A stretch of 64,000 nucleotides of DNA from Methylophilus medardicus (GCF_006363955.1 NZ_CP040948.1:1550001-1614000); one strand, 5' to 3'; shown: positions 30,751 through 41,198, counted from the first letter of the stretch. Numbers and translations are program-made. The notes: generated by a model from the letters alone, not told the origin.

Positions 30751-31119
30751 TTACTGCTTGGCATCTTCCACTTTGTAATACTCGCGCACGGCGGTCAAAT
30801 CAAATTCACGTGCCCATTTAATGATCTCATCTAAGGCTGGCGCGCCAATTTCACCCACTTGTGCGTGAATGCCTGCGCGCTCGCGAATCACTAATAAACC
30901 AGGAATTTGTTTGACTTCAAAGTACTCCGAAATCTCAGGATCGGTTTCGGTATTCACCATGCCGAACACAATATCAGGATTTTTTGCTGCCGCGGCTTCG
31001 AATGTGGGGGTAAAAGCCACACAGGGGTCACACCAAGGTGCCCAAAAATCCACCACCACGAAAGCATTGCTTTCAATGGTTTGTTTAAAATTTTCTTTGG
31101 TCAATGTTACAACCGCCAT
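30751..31119 (-). CDS. Thioredoxin-fold protein with CDPC active site
   Basis: 122 aa, cytoplasmic (no signal peptide). The thioredoxin core has VVVDFWAPWCDPCVAFTP, giving Cys30-Asp-Pro-Cys33 in place of the usual CGPC. The cis-Pro region is KQIPGLLVI. The C-terminus continues ~15 residues past the fold (AVREYYKVEDAKQ). AGGAGA lies just before the ATG. The Gly to Asp change should alter the redox potential or partner choice; the substrate is unknown. Confidence 0.9.
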   Translation of the reverse strand: MAVVTLTKENFKQTIESNAFVVVDFWAPWCDPCVAFTPTFEAAAAKNPDIVFGMVNTETDPEISEYFEVKQIPGLLVIRERAGIHAQVGEIGAPALDEIIKWAREFDLTAVREYYKVEDAKQ

Positions 31120-31218
31120 ACTATCTCCTGTCCAAAAATTTGTTTTTATAGGTATATTTTAACAGACGAACGGAGCGACCAGAAAAAATTCATCACGGAA
31201 AGCAATCACGCAGTACAA

Positions 31219-31246
31219 CAAAAAAAGCCGGCGAAGCCGGCTTTCT
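31219..31246 (-). terminator. Rho-independent terminator of the PEP-CTERM gene
   Basis: AAAGCCGGC-GAA-GCCGGCTTT, followed on the minus strand by a T run, 30 bp past the stop at 31275. Confidence 0.85.
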
Positions 31247-31274
31247 GTATCAAGCAGTATTTGACCAACGAAGA

Positions 31275-31808
31275 TCAGACTGCGTGTTTTCTTCTGCGAA
31301 CTAACCCCACAACCGCAACCCCTGCCAGCAGTAATCCCATATTTTCTGGTTCAGGCACTGGCGTTACGCGGAAGGCATAGTTACTGCCTGCTACAAAATA
31401 ATCTCTAACATACGCAGAAGCAGCGTTGTTAGGGTTTCCGGAATTAAATGCATCCAACGGCCCGTAATACTGACCATCGAATTTATTACTGTAATCTTGC
31501 GCAAACACTGTGCCTTGATAACCTAACACTGCATACCAAGCGCTGAAATTGACGTTCAAGGGATTATTATCAACAGTGCTGATGACATAGTCTGATGCTG
31601 AACCACCAAAAATTAATGCTGCCGCTTCTTGTGCAGTATAAGCGAGTGGACCATTGGTGGCTTCATACGCTGGGTCAAGCCAATCTGGGGCCTCTGGAGC
31701 GTGCACTGACCACTCACCGACAAAGGTGTAGGTTGCGGCCTGCGCAAAAGAAACGCTCAAAAGCAAAGCAGTGCCCACCAGGGTTTTTGCCAACGATGAA
31801 ATCAACAT
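31275..31808 (-). CDS. PEP-CTERM-sorted secreted protein
   Basis: 177 aa from the ATG at 31808 (MLISSLAKTLVG), which has GAGGAG 8 bp upstream. The signal peptide is ~1-24 (LLLSVSFAQA). The C-terminus is a complete PEP-CTERM signal: TPVPEPENMGLLLAGVAVVG followed by LVRRRK. Such proteins are processed by an exosortase (XrtA/EpsH type) and are often surface or extracellular-matrix proteins. No exosortase or polysaccharide cluster is in this window. The mature part is rich in Tyr, Asn and Ala and matches no domain I know. Confidence 0.88.
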   Translation of the reverse strand: MLISSLAKTLVGTALLLSVSFAQAATYTFVGEWSVHAPEAPDWLDPAYEATNGPLAYTAQEAAALIFGGSASDYVISTVDNNPLNVNFSAWYAVLGYQGTVFAQDYSNKFDGQYYGPLDAFNSGNPNNAASAYVRDYFVAGSNYAFRVTPVPEPENMGLLLAGVAVVGLVRRRKHAV

Positions 31809-31960
31809 GTTGATACTCCTCAAAAAATGCACTTGTTTCACCAAGCATCATTTCAATACAAATTATATTTACATACATCCTAAATGATCTTGACGCACAA
31901 CTCAACACAATCTTACGCACGAAATAGGCTAGTAGAAAAATTGTGTGCGCTGTACAACAC

Positions 31961-32554
31961 TTAGGCTGCCGGCCATTGGCCATCAAAAAACAGTGCTTCG
32001 AGTGGCTTGCGGCTGCGCGCTGCCAACTCCCGCTCTTTCACTTCGCCTGAAAGTGCAGCCTCGTCTAACTGATAACCAACGGTGACCATGGCCAAAATTT
32101 GATAACGGGCTGGCACTTTAAAAGTCTCTCTGGCTTTATCCGCGTCAAAGCCACCCATCTGATGCGCCATTAAGCCTAATGCGGTGGCTTGCAGACAGAG
32201 GTTTTCGGTGGCAGCGCCCGTATCATAAGCGGCCCATTTGTTTGGTTTTTCGTTATGACTGAACAGGCTGTCTGCACAAATTAACAATAATAGTGGTGCA
32301 TCGACCGCCCAAGTTTGATTGCCCGGTACCAAGCAATCATAGGCCGCTTGCCAGGCGGGCAGATTTTCAGATTTGTGACACACAACATAGCGCCAGGGCT
32401 GGTCGCCAAAACACGAAGGCGCCCATCGGGCAGCTTCAAGCAAACTCACGACTTGCGCTTTGCTCAAAGGTTTGGTTGCGTCATAAGCACGACCGCTCCA
32501 GCGGTTGGCGATCAGTTCATGGATGGCTTGCTCGGTGGTGGCTGGTTTTTGCAT
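31961..32554 (-). CDS. Nitroreductase-family flavoprotein
   Basis: 197 aa. FMN-binding motifs of the family: NRWSGRAYD at the N-terminus, LLEAARWAPSCFGDQPWRYV and the central ATENLCLQATALGLMAHQMG. It ends 11 bp upstream of the mutS terminus on the same strand, so transcription may run on into mutS. The substrate is not predictable. Confidence 0.9.
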   Translation of the reverse strand: MQKPATTEQAIHELIANRWSGRAYDATKPLSKAQVVSLLEAARWAPSCFGDQPWRYVVCHKSENLPAWQAAYDCLVPGNQTWAVDAPLLLLICADSLFSHNEKPNKWAAYDTGAATENLCLQATALGLMAHQMGGFDADKARETFKVPARYQILAMVTVGYQLDEAALSGEVKERELAARSRKPLEALFFDGQWPAA

Positions 32555-32564
32555 GCTGAAATCC

Positions 32565-35111
32565 TCACAGTTGTTTTTTCAAAGTATAAAGAAGCTCTAA
32601 GGCCTGCTTGGGCGTTAGGTCATCGGGATGGATACGGTCCAACGCTGCGACCAGTGGATGCATCGGGGGTTCCTCTGGCGTTATATTACTAGCAAATAAA
32701 TCATTTTGTGGCGTGGCTGTCAGCGTCTGGTTCTCTAGCTGTTGCAGTTTACGTTTGGCCAGTTGCACTACTGCTTTTGGGATACCCGCCAACTGCGCGA
32801 CCTGAATGCCGTAACTCATGGTGGCAGCGCCCTCCTCTACTTTATGCAGAAACACAATGCCTTGGCCATGCTCAACAGCATCCAGATGGACATTGGCTGC
32901 ATGTTTGGCCTCATCGACAATACGCGTCAGTTCAAAATAGTGGGTGGCAAACAGTGTCAGCGCCTTGTTTTTTTCGAGCAGTTGTTTCGCCACCGCCCAA
33001 GCCAAACTTAACCCATCAAAGGTGCTGGTGCCGCGCCCGATTTCGTCTAGCAATACCAGGCTGCTGGCGCTTGCATTGTTGAGGATATTTGCAGTTTCGG
33101 TCATCTCAACCATGAAGGTAGAGCGTCCGCCAGCCAGGTCATCGGAAGCACCAATACGGGTAAAAATGCGATCCACCTCACCGATCACGGCACGCTGTGC
33201 TGGCACAAAGCTCCCGCAATACGCCAACAACACAATCAGTGCGGTCTGTCGCATAAACGTCGACTTACCGCCCATATTGGGGCCAGTGATTAACAATAAC
33301 TGGCGATAAGGATTCAGCACTACATCGTTGGCCACATACGGCTGCGCAATACTCTCGACAACCGGATGGCGGCCATGCAGAATTTCAAGACCGATGTCGG
33401 CACGAAACTGCGGCTGTACATAATCCAAGGCGCGGGCGCGCTCAGTAAAACAGGCCAGCACATCGAGGGTGGCTACGGCGGTTGCAATCTTTTGCAAATG
33501 CGTAATATGGGGCGACATGGCCACCAACACTTGCTCATACAGAATTTTTTCACGTGCTAATGCGCGCTCATTGGCACTCAGTACCTTGTCTTCAAACGCC
33601 TTAAGTTCGGGGGTAATAAAGCGCTCGACATTTTTTAATGTTTGACGGCGCCGATATTCTGGCGGTGCACTCTCTGCTTGTAAGCGACTGATTTCAATAT
33701 AAAAACCATGCACGCTATTGTATTCGACTTTCAGGTTAGTCAAACCCGTACGCGCTTTTTCAGCCGCCTCAAACTGCAGCAAAAAATCACCGTGATCCGT
33801 TTGTATCGCGCGAAGCTCATCTAGCTCAGCGTCGTAAGCAGCTGCAATCACCCCACCCTCGCGCAGCACCGCCGAGGGTTCTGCTTGAATCGCCTGTACT
33901 AATAACTGCAGTGCCGCCGAGGGCGCCTCTAACGCGGCCAGCAGGCCTTGCAGCAATGCAGATTGCGCGGCGGGCACACTGGCGACCAATGCTGGCAACT
34001 GCAATAAACTGTCACGCAAGCCCGATAAATCCCGCGGTCTGGCGGTTTTCATGGCCACGCGCGTCGTCATGCGTTCAATGTCACCAATCGGGTGCAGCGC
34101 TTGTTGTAGCGGAGTCTCCAAAAACTGCTGCAACAAGTCTGCCACCGCCAGATGGCGCTGTTGTATGGTCTGCTGATGCCGCAAAGGATGATGCAACCAA
34201 TGCCGCAACAAACGAGCGCCCATGGCCGTTTGCGTGGTATTTAACAGGGCGTAAAGAGTCGGGCTAGGCTCACCACGGATGGTGGTATCGATCTCCAGAT
34301 TGCGACGCGTTGCTGCATCCAGTTGCAGATAATGACTGCTTTGCTCGACGCGCAGACCCGCAATATGCGGTAATGCCGTGCGCTGCGTGTGTTTAACATA
34401 TTCGAGCAATGCGCCTGCCGCCGTGATGGCCGCCGGCATTTCGCCACAACCAAAACCACCCAGATCGTGCGTATTAAACTGTTGTGTCAGGCTACGTTGT
34501 GCGGTATCCAAATCAAATTGCCAGGGCGCTAAGCGTTTTTTCGCGCATCGCCATTGCGCCAGCACCTCATTGCTGTGATCTTCAGCGATCACCAGTTCAG
34601 CGGGATGAATCCGCTCCAACTCTTGCGGCAAGTGTCCGGGCGCGATCTCACTCAATACAAACTCGCCTGAGGCTAGATTTAGCCAAGCCAGCCCGAAGAT
34701 GCCCTCCCCTTTGGCCACGCACAATAACGTGTTATCGCGGGTTTCATCTAGCAAGGCAGCATCCGTCAGGGTGCCTGGCGTCAAAATTCGCGTGACCTCG
34801 CGCGCGACTGGGCCTTTCGAAGTAGCCGGATCGCCCACTTGCTCACAAATAGCCACCGCCTCGCCCATTTTGGCCAACTTGGCCAAATACCCTTCCGCCG
34901 CGTGATAAGGCAAGCCGGCCATCTTGATCGGCTCGCCATTACTTGCCCCTCTGCGCGTGAGCGTAATCCCTAACAATCGTGACGCTTTTTCGGCATCTTC
35001 AAAAAATAGCTCGTAAAAGTCGCCCATGCGATAAAACAGCAGCATATCGGGATACTGTGCTTTTAGCGCCAAATACTGGCGCATCATGGGGGTATGGTTT
35101 TCGAAAGACAT
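32565..35111 (-). CDS. mutS: DNA mismatch repair protein MutS
   Basis: 848 aa from the ATG at 35111 ([17 protein letters not shown]); the frame reaches 35156 without a better start. The mismatch-contact motif [12 protein letters not shown], Walker [17 protein letters not shown], Walker [17 protein letters not shown] and ATHYFELT are all intact. The C-terminal helix-turn-helix ([18 protein letters not shown]) is present. Full length and apparently functional. Confidence 0.97.
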   Translation of the reverse strand: MSFENHTPMMRQYLALKAQYPDMLLFYRMGDFYELFFEDAEKASRLLGITLTRRGASNGEPIKMAGLPYHAAEGYLAKLAKMGEAVAICEQVGDPATSKGPVAREVTRILTPGTLTDAALLDETRDNTLLCVAKGEGIFGLAWLNLASGEFVLSEIAPGHLPQELERIHPAELVIAEDHSNEVLAQWRCAKKRLAPWQFDLDTAQRSLTQQFNTHDLGGFGCGEMPAAITAAGALLEYVKHTQRTALPHIAGLRVEQSSHYLQLDAATRRNLEIDTTIRGEPSPTLYALLNTTQTAMGARLLRHWLHHPLRHQQTIQQRHLAVADLLQQFLETPLQQALHPIGDIERMTTRVAMKTARPRDLSGLRDSLLQLPALVASVPAAQSALLQGLLAALEAPSAALQLLVQAIQAEPSAVLREGGVIAAAYDAELDELRAIQTDHGDFLLQFEAAEKARTGLTNLKVEYNSVHGFYIEISRLQAESAPPEYRRRQTLKNVERFITPELKAFEDKVLSANERALAREKILYEQVLVAMSPHITHLQKIATAVATLDVLACFTERARALDYVQPQFRADIGLEILHGRHPVVESIAQPYVANDVVLNPYRQLLLITGPNMGGKSTFMRQTALIVLLAYCGSFVPAQRAVIGEVDRIFTRIGASDDLAGGRSTFMVEMTETANILNNASASSLVLLDEIGRGTSTFDGLSLAWAVAKQLLEKNKALTLFATHYFELTRIVDEAKHAANVHLDAVEHGQGIVFLHKVEEGAATMSYGIQVAQLAGIPKAVVQLAKRKLQQLENQTLTATPQNDLFASNITPEEPPMHPLVAALDRIHPDDLTPKQALELLYTLKKQL

Positions 35112-35174
35112 GCCGGAATACTTTATGAATAGATAAAATTTAGAATCATTCGCCAAGGCATCTTACAACAAAAA

Positions 35175-35206
35175 ATAAACCCGGATGCGTAGATCCGGGT
35201 TTTTAT
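35175..35206. terminator. Hairpin terminator between suhB and mutS
   Basis: AAACCCGGAT and ATCCGGGTTT flank a 6-base loop and are followed on the minus strand by TTTATTTTTT. It closes suhB transcription before mutS. Confidence 0.75.
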
Positions 35207-35221
35207 AACGCATTGCGCGAG

Positions 35222-36037
35222 TTACATGCCCAAGGTTGGCGTCTTGATCCGCTCAGTCAAATGCGGCGCAATCACCTGTAGCATTTGTCCGAACACTTTC
35301 GGGTTCGCTGCCACAATATTGCCAGTACGCAACCAGCTTTCATTGCCCTCAAAGTCACCGACAATCCCGCCGGCTTCTTGCACAATTAAAGCACCTGCAG
35401 CGATATCCCATGGTGAGAGGTTGATTTCAAAAAATCCGTCGGTAAAACCGGCTGCGACATAAGCCAGATCGAGCGCAGCGGATCCAGGGCGACGCAAACC
35501 AGCAGTTTTTTTCGCCATATCCCGAAAGATATTGATATAAGTTTCCAGATAACTAAAATCTTTAAACGGAAAGCCGGTGGACAACAGCGCTTCTTGCAGC
35601 TTGGCCCGTTGCGTCACCCGAATGCGGCGGTTATTCAGAAACGCACCACTGCCGCGGGTGGCGGTAAATAAATCGTTACGGACTGGATCGTAAATGACGG
35701 CTTGCGTCAGCACGCCTTTTTCTTGCAAGGCGATTGAAATGCAATATGCCGGAAAGTTGTGCAGAAAGTTAGTCGTGCCATCAAGCGGGTCAATAATCCA
35801 GATACTTTCTGCATCGGCATTGGTTTTTCCGCTTTCCTCACCGTAAAACCCATGTTTAGGGTAGGCCTCTTTTAACACATTAATGATGGCTTGTTCGGCA
35901 TTGCGGTCAACTTCGCTGACAAAATCGTTGGTGTCCTTTTGCTCGATTTTTAAGGCACCGATGTCCAGGGCGGCACGGTTGATGATTTTGCCTGCTTCGC
36001 GCGCAGCGCGAATGGCGACATTGAGAATAGGATGCAT
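35222..36037 (-). CDS. suhB: Inositol monophosphatase family protein SuhB
   Basis: 271 aa. The Mg-dependent phosphatase motifs are present: GEESG, IIDPLDGTTNFLHNFPAYC and the second motif SPWDIAAGALIVQEAGG. In proteobacteria SuhB also acts in rRNA antitermination complexes. It is divergent from trmJ. Confidence 0.95.
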   Translation of the reverse strand: MHPILNVAIRAAREAGKIINRAALDIGALKIEQKDTNDFVSEVDRNAEQAIINVLKEAYPKHGFYGEESGKTNADAESIWIIDPLDGTTNFLHNFPAYCISIALQEKGVLTQAVIYDPVRNDLFTATRGSGAFLNNRRIRVTQRAKLQEALLSTGFPFKDFSYLETYINIFRDMAKKTAGLRRPGSAALDLAYVAAGFTDGFFEINLSPWDIAAGALIVQEAGGIVGDFEGNESWLRTGNIVAANPKVFGQMLQVIAPHLTERIKTPTLGM

Positions 36038-36120
36038 GCTGTGTGATCTTGATTCAACTGATAAAATGCTATTTTAGCTTTTTACACGCTTAGCCACAAA
36101 CACAACGGCAAAATAACCCC

Positions 36121-36873
36121 ATGTCACCCTCCCTTGAATCTCCCCTTTTTGCAAATATCCGCATCGTATTGTGCCAAACCAGCCATCCCGGCAACATTGG
36201 CTCCACTGCGCGTGCCATGAAAACCATGGGCCTGAACCGACTATATTTGGTCAGACCAAAACATTTTCCGAGCAGTGAGGCCACATCACTTTCCGTCAAT
36301 GCCGCCGACCTGCTGGAAACCGCAGTGGTGACTGAAACCTTAGAGCAAGCCCTTGCCGACTGCCAGTTTGTCATTGGCGTCAGTGGCAAAGAACGCTCGC
36401 TGTCGCAGCAGGTGATGACGGTGAGAGAAGCCGCACAAGAAGTGAAGTCTGTTGCCATGCACAGCGAAATCGCATTGGTGTTTGGCACTGAAATGAGCGG
36501 ATTAACCAATGACGAAGCAGATCGTTGCCATGTGCTGGCAACGATTCCCGCCAACCCCGAATACACTTCATTAAATTTGGCCCAAGCGGTGCAGATCATG
36601 TGCTACGAAATACGCATGGCGCTCACCACTGGCACATTGCATTACCAAGAAAAAGCGGTCGATCTCGCCACGCAAGAAGACTTAGAGCGTTTTTACGAAC
36701 ATATGCGTGAGGTGTTAGAACACATCGGCTACATTAATCCGCGCGCGCCCAAAAAGCTGTTTGAACGCCTGCGCCGTTTGTATGGCCGTAGCCGCTTAGA
36801 AAAAGAAGAAGTGAATTTGTTACGCGGTATTTTGACGCTGACGATGCAGCCGAAAAAACACGATAAATATTAA
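36121..36873 (+). CDS. trmJ: tRNA (cytidine/uridine-32-2'-O)-methyltransferase TrmJ
   Basis: 250 aa SPOUT methyltransferase that modifies position 32 of the tRNA anticodon loop. The family motifs are RIVLCQTSHPGNIGSTARAM, LVFGTEMSGLTNDE and the knot segment IPANPEYTSLNLAQAVQIM. Its neighbours (suhB divergent, cysE and iscR downstream) match the classical suhB-trmJ-cysE-iscR order of proteobacteria. Confidence 0.95.
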   Translation: MSPSLESPLFANIRIVLCQTSHPGNIGSTARAMKTMGLNRLYLVRPKHFPSSEATSLSVNAADLLETAVVTETLEQALADCQFVIGVSGKERSLSQQVMTVREAAQEVKSVAMHSEIALVFGTEMSGLTNDEADRCHVLATIPANPEYTSLNLAQAVQIMCYEIRMALTTGTLHYQEKAVDLATQEDLERFYEHMREVLEHIGYINPRAPKKLFERLRRLYGRSRLEKEEVNLLRGILTLTMQPKKHDKY

Positions 36874-36936
36874 AACGGAGGTCGCGCAAGCAACTGCGCT
36901 TTAGACGTGACCCAAAGTTAGTGGCATAATGCGCGC

Positions 36937-37671
36937 ATGTTTAAACACCTCAAAGAAGATATTTCGATTGTGTTTGACCGCGACCCGGCCGCACGTACCC
37001 ATTTCGAAATTCTAACCACCTACCCCGGTGTGCATGCCCTGATTCTGCATCGATTGAGTCATTATTTATGGGGCCATCGTTTCTACTGGTTAGGTCGCGC
37101 ACTCTCGCATTTTGCTCGCTTCATGACCGGTATTGAAATTCATCCGGGGGCCACTATTGGCCGCCGCGTATTTATTGACCACGGCATGGGGGTGGTGATT
37201 GGTGAAACCGCCATTATTGGTGATGACTGTACGTTGTATCATGGCGTCACCTTGGGCGGCACCAGCTGGAATAAAGGCAAACGCCATCCCACCCTAGAAT
37301 CTGGCGTGGTCATCGGTGCCGGCGCCAAAGTGCTTGGACCAATAACCATCGGCAAAAACGCCAAAATTGGCTCAAATGCGGTAGTGGTCAAAGATGTGCC
37401 AGACGGTGCAACGGCGGTGGGTATTCCAGCGCGCATTCTTGAAGAAGAAAAAGCCAAGCAACGTCAAGACGCAGCACAAAAAATGGGCTTTAATGCCTAT
37501 GCTGTCGGCAACGATGAAAACGATCCGATGATCAAGGCCATTAATGGCCTCTTAGATCATGCGCATCAACAAGAGGCTGAACTCGCAACACTCAAAGCAC
37601 AACTAGCCAAGCTTAGCGATGCTGAAACAGATAGCAACGTCGGCGAGGCCTTTGCCAAAAAGCCAGAATAA
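36937..37671 (+). CDS. cysE: Serine O-acetyltransferase
   Basis: 244 aa. Makes O-acetylserine for cysteine synthesis by CysK (present at 60584). Left-handed beta-helix hexapeptide repeats run from ~65 to 165 ([40 protein letters not shown]). The catalytic His lies in [12 protein letters not shown] charged C-terminal tail of ~70 residues, probably a coiled coil, follows the helix. The position upstream of iscR ties cysteine supply to Fe-S assembly. Confidence 0.94.
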   Translation: MFKHLKEDISIVFDRDPAARTHFEILTTYPGVHALILHRLSHYLWGHRFYWLGRALSHFARFMTGIEIHPGATIGRRVFIDHGMGVVIGETAIIGDDCTLYHGVTLGGTSWNKGKRHPTLESGVVIGAGAKVLGPITIGKNAKIGSNAVVVKDVPDGATAVGIPARILEEEKAKQRQDAAQKMGFNAYAVGNDENDPMIKAINGLLDHAHQQEAELATLKAQLAKLSDAETDSNVGEAFAKKPE

Positions 37672-37740
37672 TCGTCCCTGAACCGCCCGTATTTCTGGCC
37701 TCAAAATATCTGCAGCGATGCCCTGAACTTTTCAGACGCA

Positions 37741-37765
37741 ATAATTGACTAAAACAGTAGGTTAT
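37741..37765 (+). promoter_or_regulatory. Type 1 IscR-binding site over the isc promoter
   Basis: The 25 bp here agree at about 22 positions with the Escherichia coli type 1 IscR consensus as I recall it (ATA, then SYYGACTRWWWYAGT, then CRRSTAT). The core reads TTGACTAAAACAGTAGG. It contains the -35 hexamer TTGACT (37745-37750). A -10 TATTAT (37768-37773) follows at 17 bp. Holo-IscR bound here would block RNA polymerase and give Fe-S-responsive autorepression. Confidence 0.8.
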
Positions 37766-37802
37766 TATATTATTTCACTCTGTTTTAAAGGGGCATTCAA
37801 AG

Positions 37803-38273
37803 ATGCGATTAACCACCAAGGGCCGTTTTGCTGTCACCGCAATGCTAGATATTGCGCTTTACGAAGCGGACAAGCCTGTCACGTTGGCCGGTATCAGCGA
37901 GCGCCAAAGCATTTCGCTTTCTTACCTCGAACAATTGTTCAGCCGTCTACGCAAGCAGGGCTTGGTGTCCAGTGTGCGTGGTCCCGGTGGCGGTTATCGA
38001 ATTGCCAAAGCGCACCAAGACATTTCAGTTTCTGACATTATCACGGCAGTCGATGAACAAATTGATGCCACCCAATGCGGTGGCAGTGAAAATTGCCATG
38101 ATGACGGTCGTTGCATGACGCACGAACTGTGGGCATCACTCAATGGCAAAATTCTTGATTACTTGTCAGGGGTCAGTTTGGGCGACATGGTTGAGATGCA
38201 GCGCAAAAAAGGCGCAGGCACGGTGGTCTTCGCCCCTAGAAAATGTGGCTCTGAAGCAACGGTTGCCGCTTAA
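37803..38273 (+). CDS. iscR: Fe-S-sensing regulator IscR (Rrf2 family)
   Basis: 156 aa. The N-terminal winged HTH ([20 protein letters not shown], then [20 protein letters not shown]) is followed by the 2Fe-2S ligand set in [19 protein letters not shown]: three Cys plus the downstream His. It represses the isc operon when its cluster is present. A ribosome site AAAGGGG lies before the ATG, and a type 1 IscR box sits over the promoter. Confidence 0.96.
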   Translation: MRLTTKGRFAVTAMLDIALYEADKPVTLAGISERQSISLSYLEQLFSRLRKQGLVSSVRGPGGGYRIAKAHQDISVSDIITAVDEQIDATQCGGSENCHDDGRCMTHELWASLNGKILDYLSGVSLGDMVEMQRKKGAGTVVFAPRKCGSEATVAA

Positions 38274-38282
38274 GCACTGGCC

Positions 38283-39434
38283 ATGACCGCCCACAGCGTT
38301 TTTTTTGATCACAACAGTACTACCGCTTTAAAGCCGCAGGTACTGGAGGCGATGCTGCCTTGGTTGACCGCACCTACCGGCAACCCGACCAGCCGCCATG
38401 TGTTTGGCCGCAATGCGCGCGAGGCATTGGAGCTGGCCAGAAAACAAATCGCTGAATGCGTCGGCGTGCAAGCGTCACAAGTGATATTTACCGCTGGCGG
38501 CACCGAAGCAAATAACTTTGCGATAAAAGGCATTGCCAGCAACTTAAGTCCAGGTCAGCTGTTAGTCAGTGCCATCGAGCATCCCTGCGTTGCGCGCCCG
38601 GCACAGTCATTGGCGTGGCAGGGTTGGCAAGTGAACCAGATGAAGGTCAACAGTGATGGCGTGATTGATCTCGCGCAAGCAGAACAAGCGTTTCAAACCC
38701 GACCCGGCTTGGCCTCAGTCATGCTGGCGAACAATGAAACCGGCGCCATTCAACCAGTGAGCACCTTAGCCGCGCTAGCGAGAGCACATGGCACGCTGTT
38801 GCATAGCGATGCAGTCCAAGCATTTGGCAAAATTGAGGTCGACATGCAAGCACTCGGTGTACATGCGATGACCCTTTCAAGCCACAAAATTGGTGGCCCG
38901 ATTGGGGTGGGTGCATTGATTATAGATAAGCGTGTAGACATTGCGCCTTTGTTGCACGGCGGTGGCCAAGAACGCGGCCTACGCAGTGGCACTGAAAATG
39001 TTGCCGGCATCGTCGGCTTCGCTCGTGCCGCACAGCTGGCCATGCAGAGCCTAAGCAGTCGTAGCACTTTAGTGCAAGGCCTGCGCCAACAGCTAGAGGC
39101 AGGGTTACACAAACTGGGGGCAACCATTTTTGCAGCAAAAGCAGTGCGTTTAAGCAATACCAGTTTTTTTGCAATACCAAATATCGAAGGTGAAACATTG
39201 GTCACAGCGCTGGATAAAGCCGGCTTTGCGGTCGCTAGCGGCTCGGCCTGCGCGAGTGACAGCACTGAGCCCAGTCAGGTGTTACTGGCGATGGGCGTGG
39301 CGCCAGACCTAGCGCGTGGTGCGGTACGTGTCAGTTTGAGCGACAGCAATACCAGTGATGAAATCACACAGTTTGTGGCAGCGTTGCAACAACAAGTGCA
39401 ACGTCTGAAGGGATTAAGTGCCGTAGCGGCATAA
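38283..39434 (+). CDS. NifS/IscS-like cysteine desulfurase (second copy in the isc operon)
   Basis: 383 aa class-V PLP enzyme. The Lys region is LSSHKIGGPIGVGALI; the active-site loop is ASGSACASDSTEPSQVLLAM. It is clearly paralogous to, but distinct from, the next gene. It starts 9 bp after iscR and 25 bp before iscS. It may be a housekeeping desulfurase delivering sulfur to another acceptor. All catalytic residues seem present, so it is not a pseudogene. Confidence 0.9.
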   Translation: MTAHSVFFDHNSTTALKPQVLEAMLPWLTAPTGNPTSRHVFGRNAREALELARKQIAECVGVQASQVIFTAGGTEANNFAIKGIASNLSPGQLLVSAIEHPCVARPAQSLAWQGWQVNQMKVNSDGVIDLAQAEQAFQTRPGLASVMLANNETGAIQPVSTLAALARAHGTLLHSDAVQAFGKIEVDMQALGVHAMTLSSHKIGGPIGVGALIIDKRVDIAPLLHGGGQERGLRSGTENVAGIVGFARAAQLAMQSLSSRSTLVQGLRQQLEAGLHKLGATIFAAKAVRLSNTSFFAIPNIEGETLVTALDKAGFAVASGSACASDSTEPSQVLLAMGVAPDLARGAVRVSLSDSNTSDEITQFVAALQQQVQRLKGLSAVAA

Positions 39435-39459
39435 GACTTTAATGGAAAGAGCATGAGAT

Positions 39460-40677
39460 ATGTCTGAAAGAAAGCCAATTTATCTGGATTACTCTGCGAC
39501 CACGCCGGTAGACCCACGTGTTGCGCAAAAAATGATTCCTTACCTGACCGAAGATTTTGGCAACCCTGCTTCGCGTAGCCATCCCTATGGTTGGACGGCT
39601 GAGCACGCGGTAGAAGAAGCACGTGAAGAAGTCGCAAGATTGGTCAATGCCGACCCGCGTGAAATCGTTTGGACGTCAGGCGCCACCGAATCGAACAACT
39701 TGGCCATTAAAGGGGCTGCACACTTTTATGCCGAGAGCAAAGGCAAGCACATCATCACGCTGGCCACCGAGCACAAAGCCGTTTTGGATGCAGTACGTGA
39801 ATTAGAGCGAGAAGGCTTTGAGGCCACTTATTTGCAACCAGAGCCTGATGGCCTGCTGAGTCTTGAAAAGTTCAAGGCTGCGATTCGGCCCGACACTGTG
39901 CTGGCCTCAATCATGATGGTCAATAACGAGATCGGTGTCATCCAAGACATGACCGCATTAGGCGACGTGTGCCGCGCGAACAATGTGATTTTTCACGTTG
40001 ACGCCGCACAAGCCACCGGTAAAGTGATCATCGACCTTGAAACGCTGCCCGTCGATTTGATGAGTTTTTCTGCACACAAAACTTATGGCCCCAAAGGCAT
40101 CGGTGCATTGTATGTCCGTCGCAAACCGCGTATCCGTATTGAAGCACAAATGCACGGCGGTGGTCATGAGCGTGGTATGCGTTCAGGCACGTTAGCGACA
40201 CACCAAATTGCCGGCATGGGCGAGGCTTTCCGCATCGCACGTGAAGAAATGGCCAGCGAAAATGAGCGGATCCGCATGTTGCGCGATCGTTTACTCAATG
40301 GCTTGATGCAAATTGAAGAAACCTATGTCAATGGTGATCTTGATCATCGCGTTCCGCACAACCTTAACGTCAGTTTTAACTATGTTGAGGGCGAATCGCT
40401 GATCATGGCAATTAAAGATATCGCGGTCTCCTCAGGCTCTGCCTGTACTTCTGCAAGCCTGGAGCCAAGCTATGTGTTACGCGCGTTAGGACGCTCTGAC
40501 GAACTGGCGCACAGCTCGATTCGCTTTAGCATCGGCCGTTTTACTACCGAAGCTGATGTAGATTACACCATTGATTTATTAAAGAGCAAAATTGATAAAT
40601 TACGTGAACTATCACCATTATGGGAAATGTTCAAAGATGGCGTCGACTTGTCCAAAGTAGAATGGGCAGAACACTAG
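39460..40677 (+). CDS. iscS: Cysteine desulfurase IscS
   Basis: 405 aa. Releases sulfur from cysteine for Fe-S clusters, tRNA thiolation and cofactors. The PLP Lys is in [14 protein letters not shown] and the catalytic Cys in [20 protein letters not shown]. The C-terminal end ([20 protein letters not shown]) is that of housekeeping IscS. GGAAAGAG lies upstream of the ATG. Confidence 0.97.
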   Translation: MSERKPIYLDYSATTPVDPRVAQKMIPYLTEDFGNPASRSHPYGWTAEHAVEEAREEVARLVNADPREIVWTSGATESNNLAIKGAAHFYAESKGKHIITLATEHKAVLDAVRELEREGFEATYLQPEPDGLLSLEKFKAAIRPDTVLASIMMVNNEIGVIQDMTALGDVCRANNVIFHVDAAQATGKVIIDLETLPVDLMSFSAHKTYGPKGIGALYVRRKPRIRIEAQMHGGGHERGMRSGTLATHQIAGMGEAFRIAREEMASENERIRMLRDRLLNGLMQIEETYVNGDLDHRVPHNLNVSFNYVEGESLIMAIKDIAVSSGSACTSASLEPSYVLRALGRSDELAHSSIRFSIGRFTTEADVDYTIDLLKSKIDKLRELSPLWEMFKDGVDLSKVEWAEH

Positions 40678-40813
40678 CAATATTAGGCGCGGATCGCCCA
40701 AGCAGCATATTTGTGCAATCCGCGTTGAAATACACGCAAAATAGGCGTTATTTTTAGGTACGGCAAAGCGACAAGCGCTCGTTTGTCGCGATTGAATGGA
40801 TAGGAGCAACACT

Positions 40814-41197
40814 ATGGCTTACTCAGATAAAGTATTAGACCACTATGAAAACCCACGTAATGTCGGTTCTTTGGACAAAAGCGATCCAAATGTAGGCACC
40901 GGCATGGTCGGCGCGCCAGCCTGTGGCGATGTCATGAAATTGCAAATCAAGGTGAATGATGCGGGTGTGATTGAAGACGCCAAATTTAAAACCTATGGTT
41001 GTGGTTCTGCTATTGCCTCCAGCTCACTGGTCACCGAATGGTTAAAAGGGAAAACCCTGGACCAGGCGCAAGAAATCAAAAACGCGGCCATTGCGGAAGA
41101 GCTCGCATTACCGCCAGTTAAAATTCACTGTTCAGTTCTGGCTGAAGACGCGATCAAATCTGCGATTGCTGACTTGAAATCCAAACAAGGTCACTAA
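40814..41197 (+). CDS. iscU: Fe-S scaffold protein IscU
   Basis: 127 aa from the ATG at 40814 ([19 protein letters not shown]), with TAGGAG 8 bp upstream. The three cluster Cys are in [20 protein letters not shown] and HCSVLAEDA. The HscA recognition motif LPPVK directly precedes the last. A 136-bp gap follows iscS; I see no terminator in it. Confidence 0.97.
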   Translation: MAYSDKVLDHYENPRNVGSLDKSDPNVGTGMVGAPACGDVMKLQIKVNDAGVIEDAKFKTYGCGSAIASSSLVTEWLKGKTLDQAQEIKNAAIAEELALPPVKIHCSVLAEDAIKSAIADLKSKQGH

Positions 41198-41198
41198 G

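Noticed and set aside
38283-39434. NifS-like gene as part of nitrogen fixation
   Set aside because: No nif genes are nearby; it lies inside an iscR-controlled isc operon.
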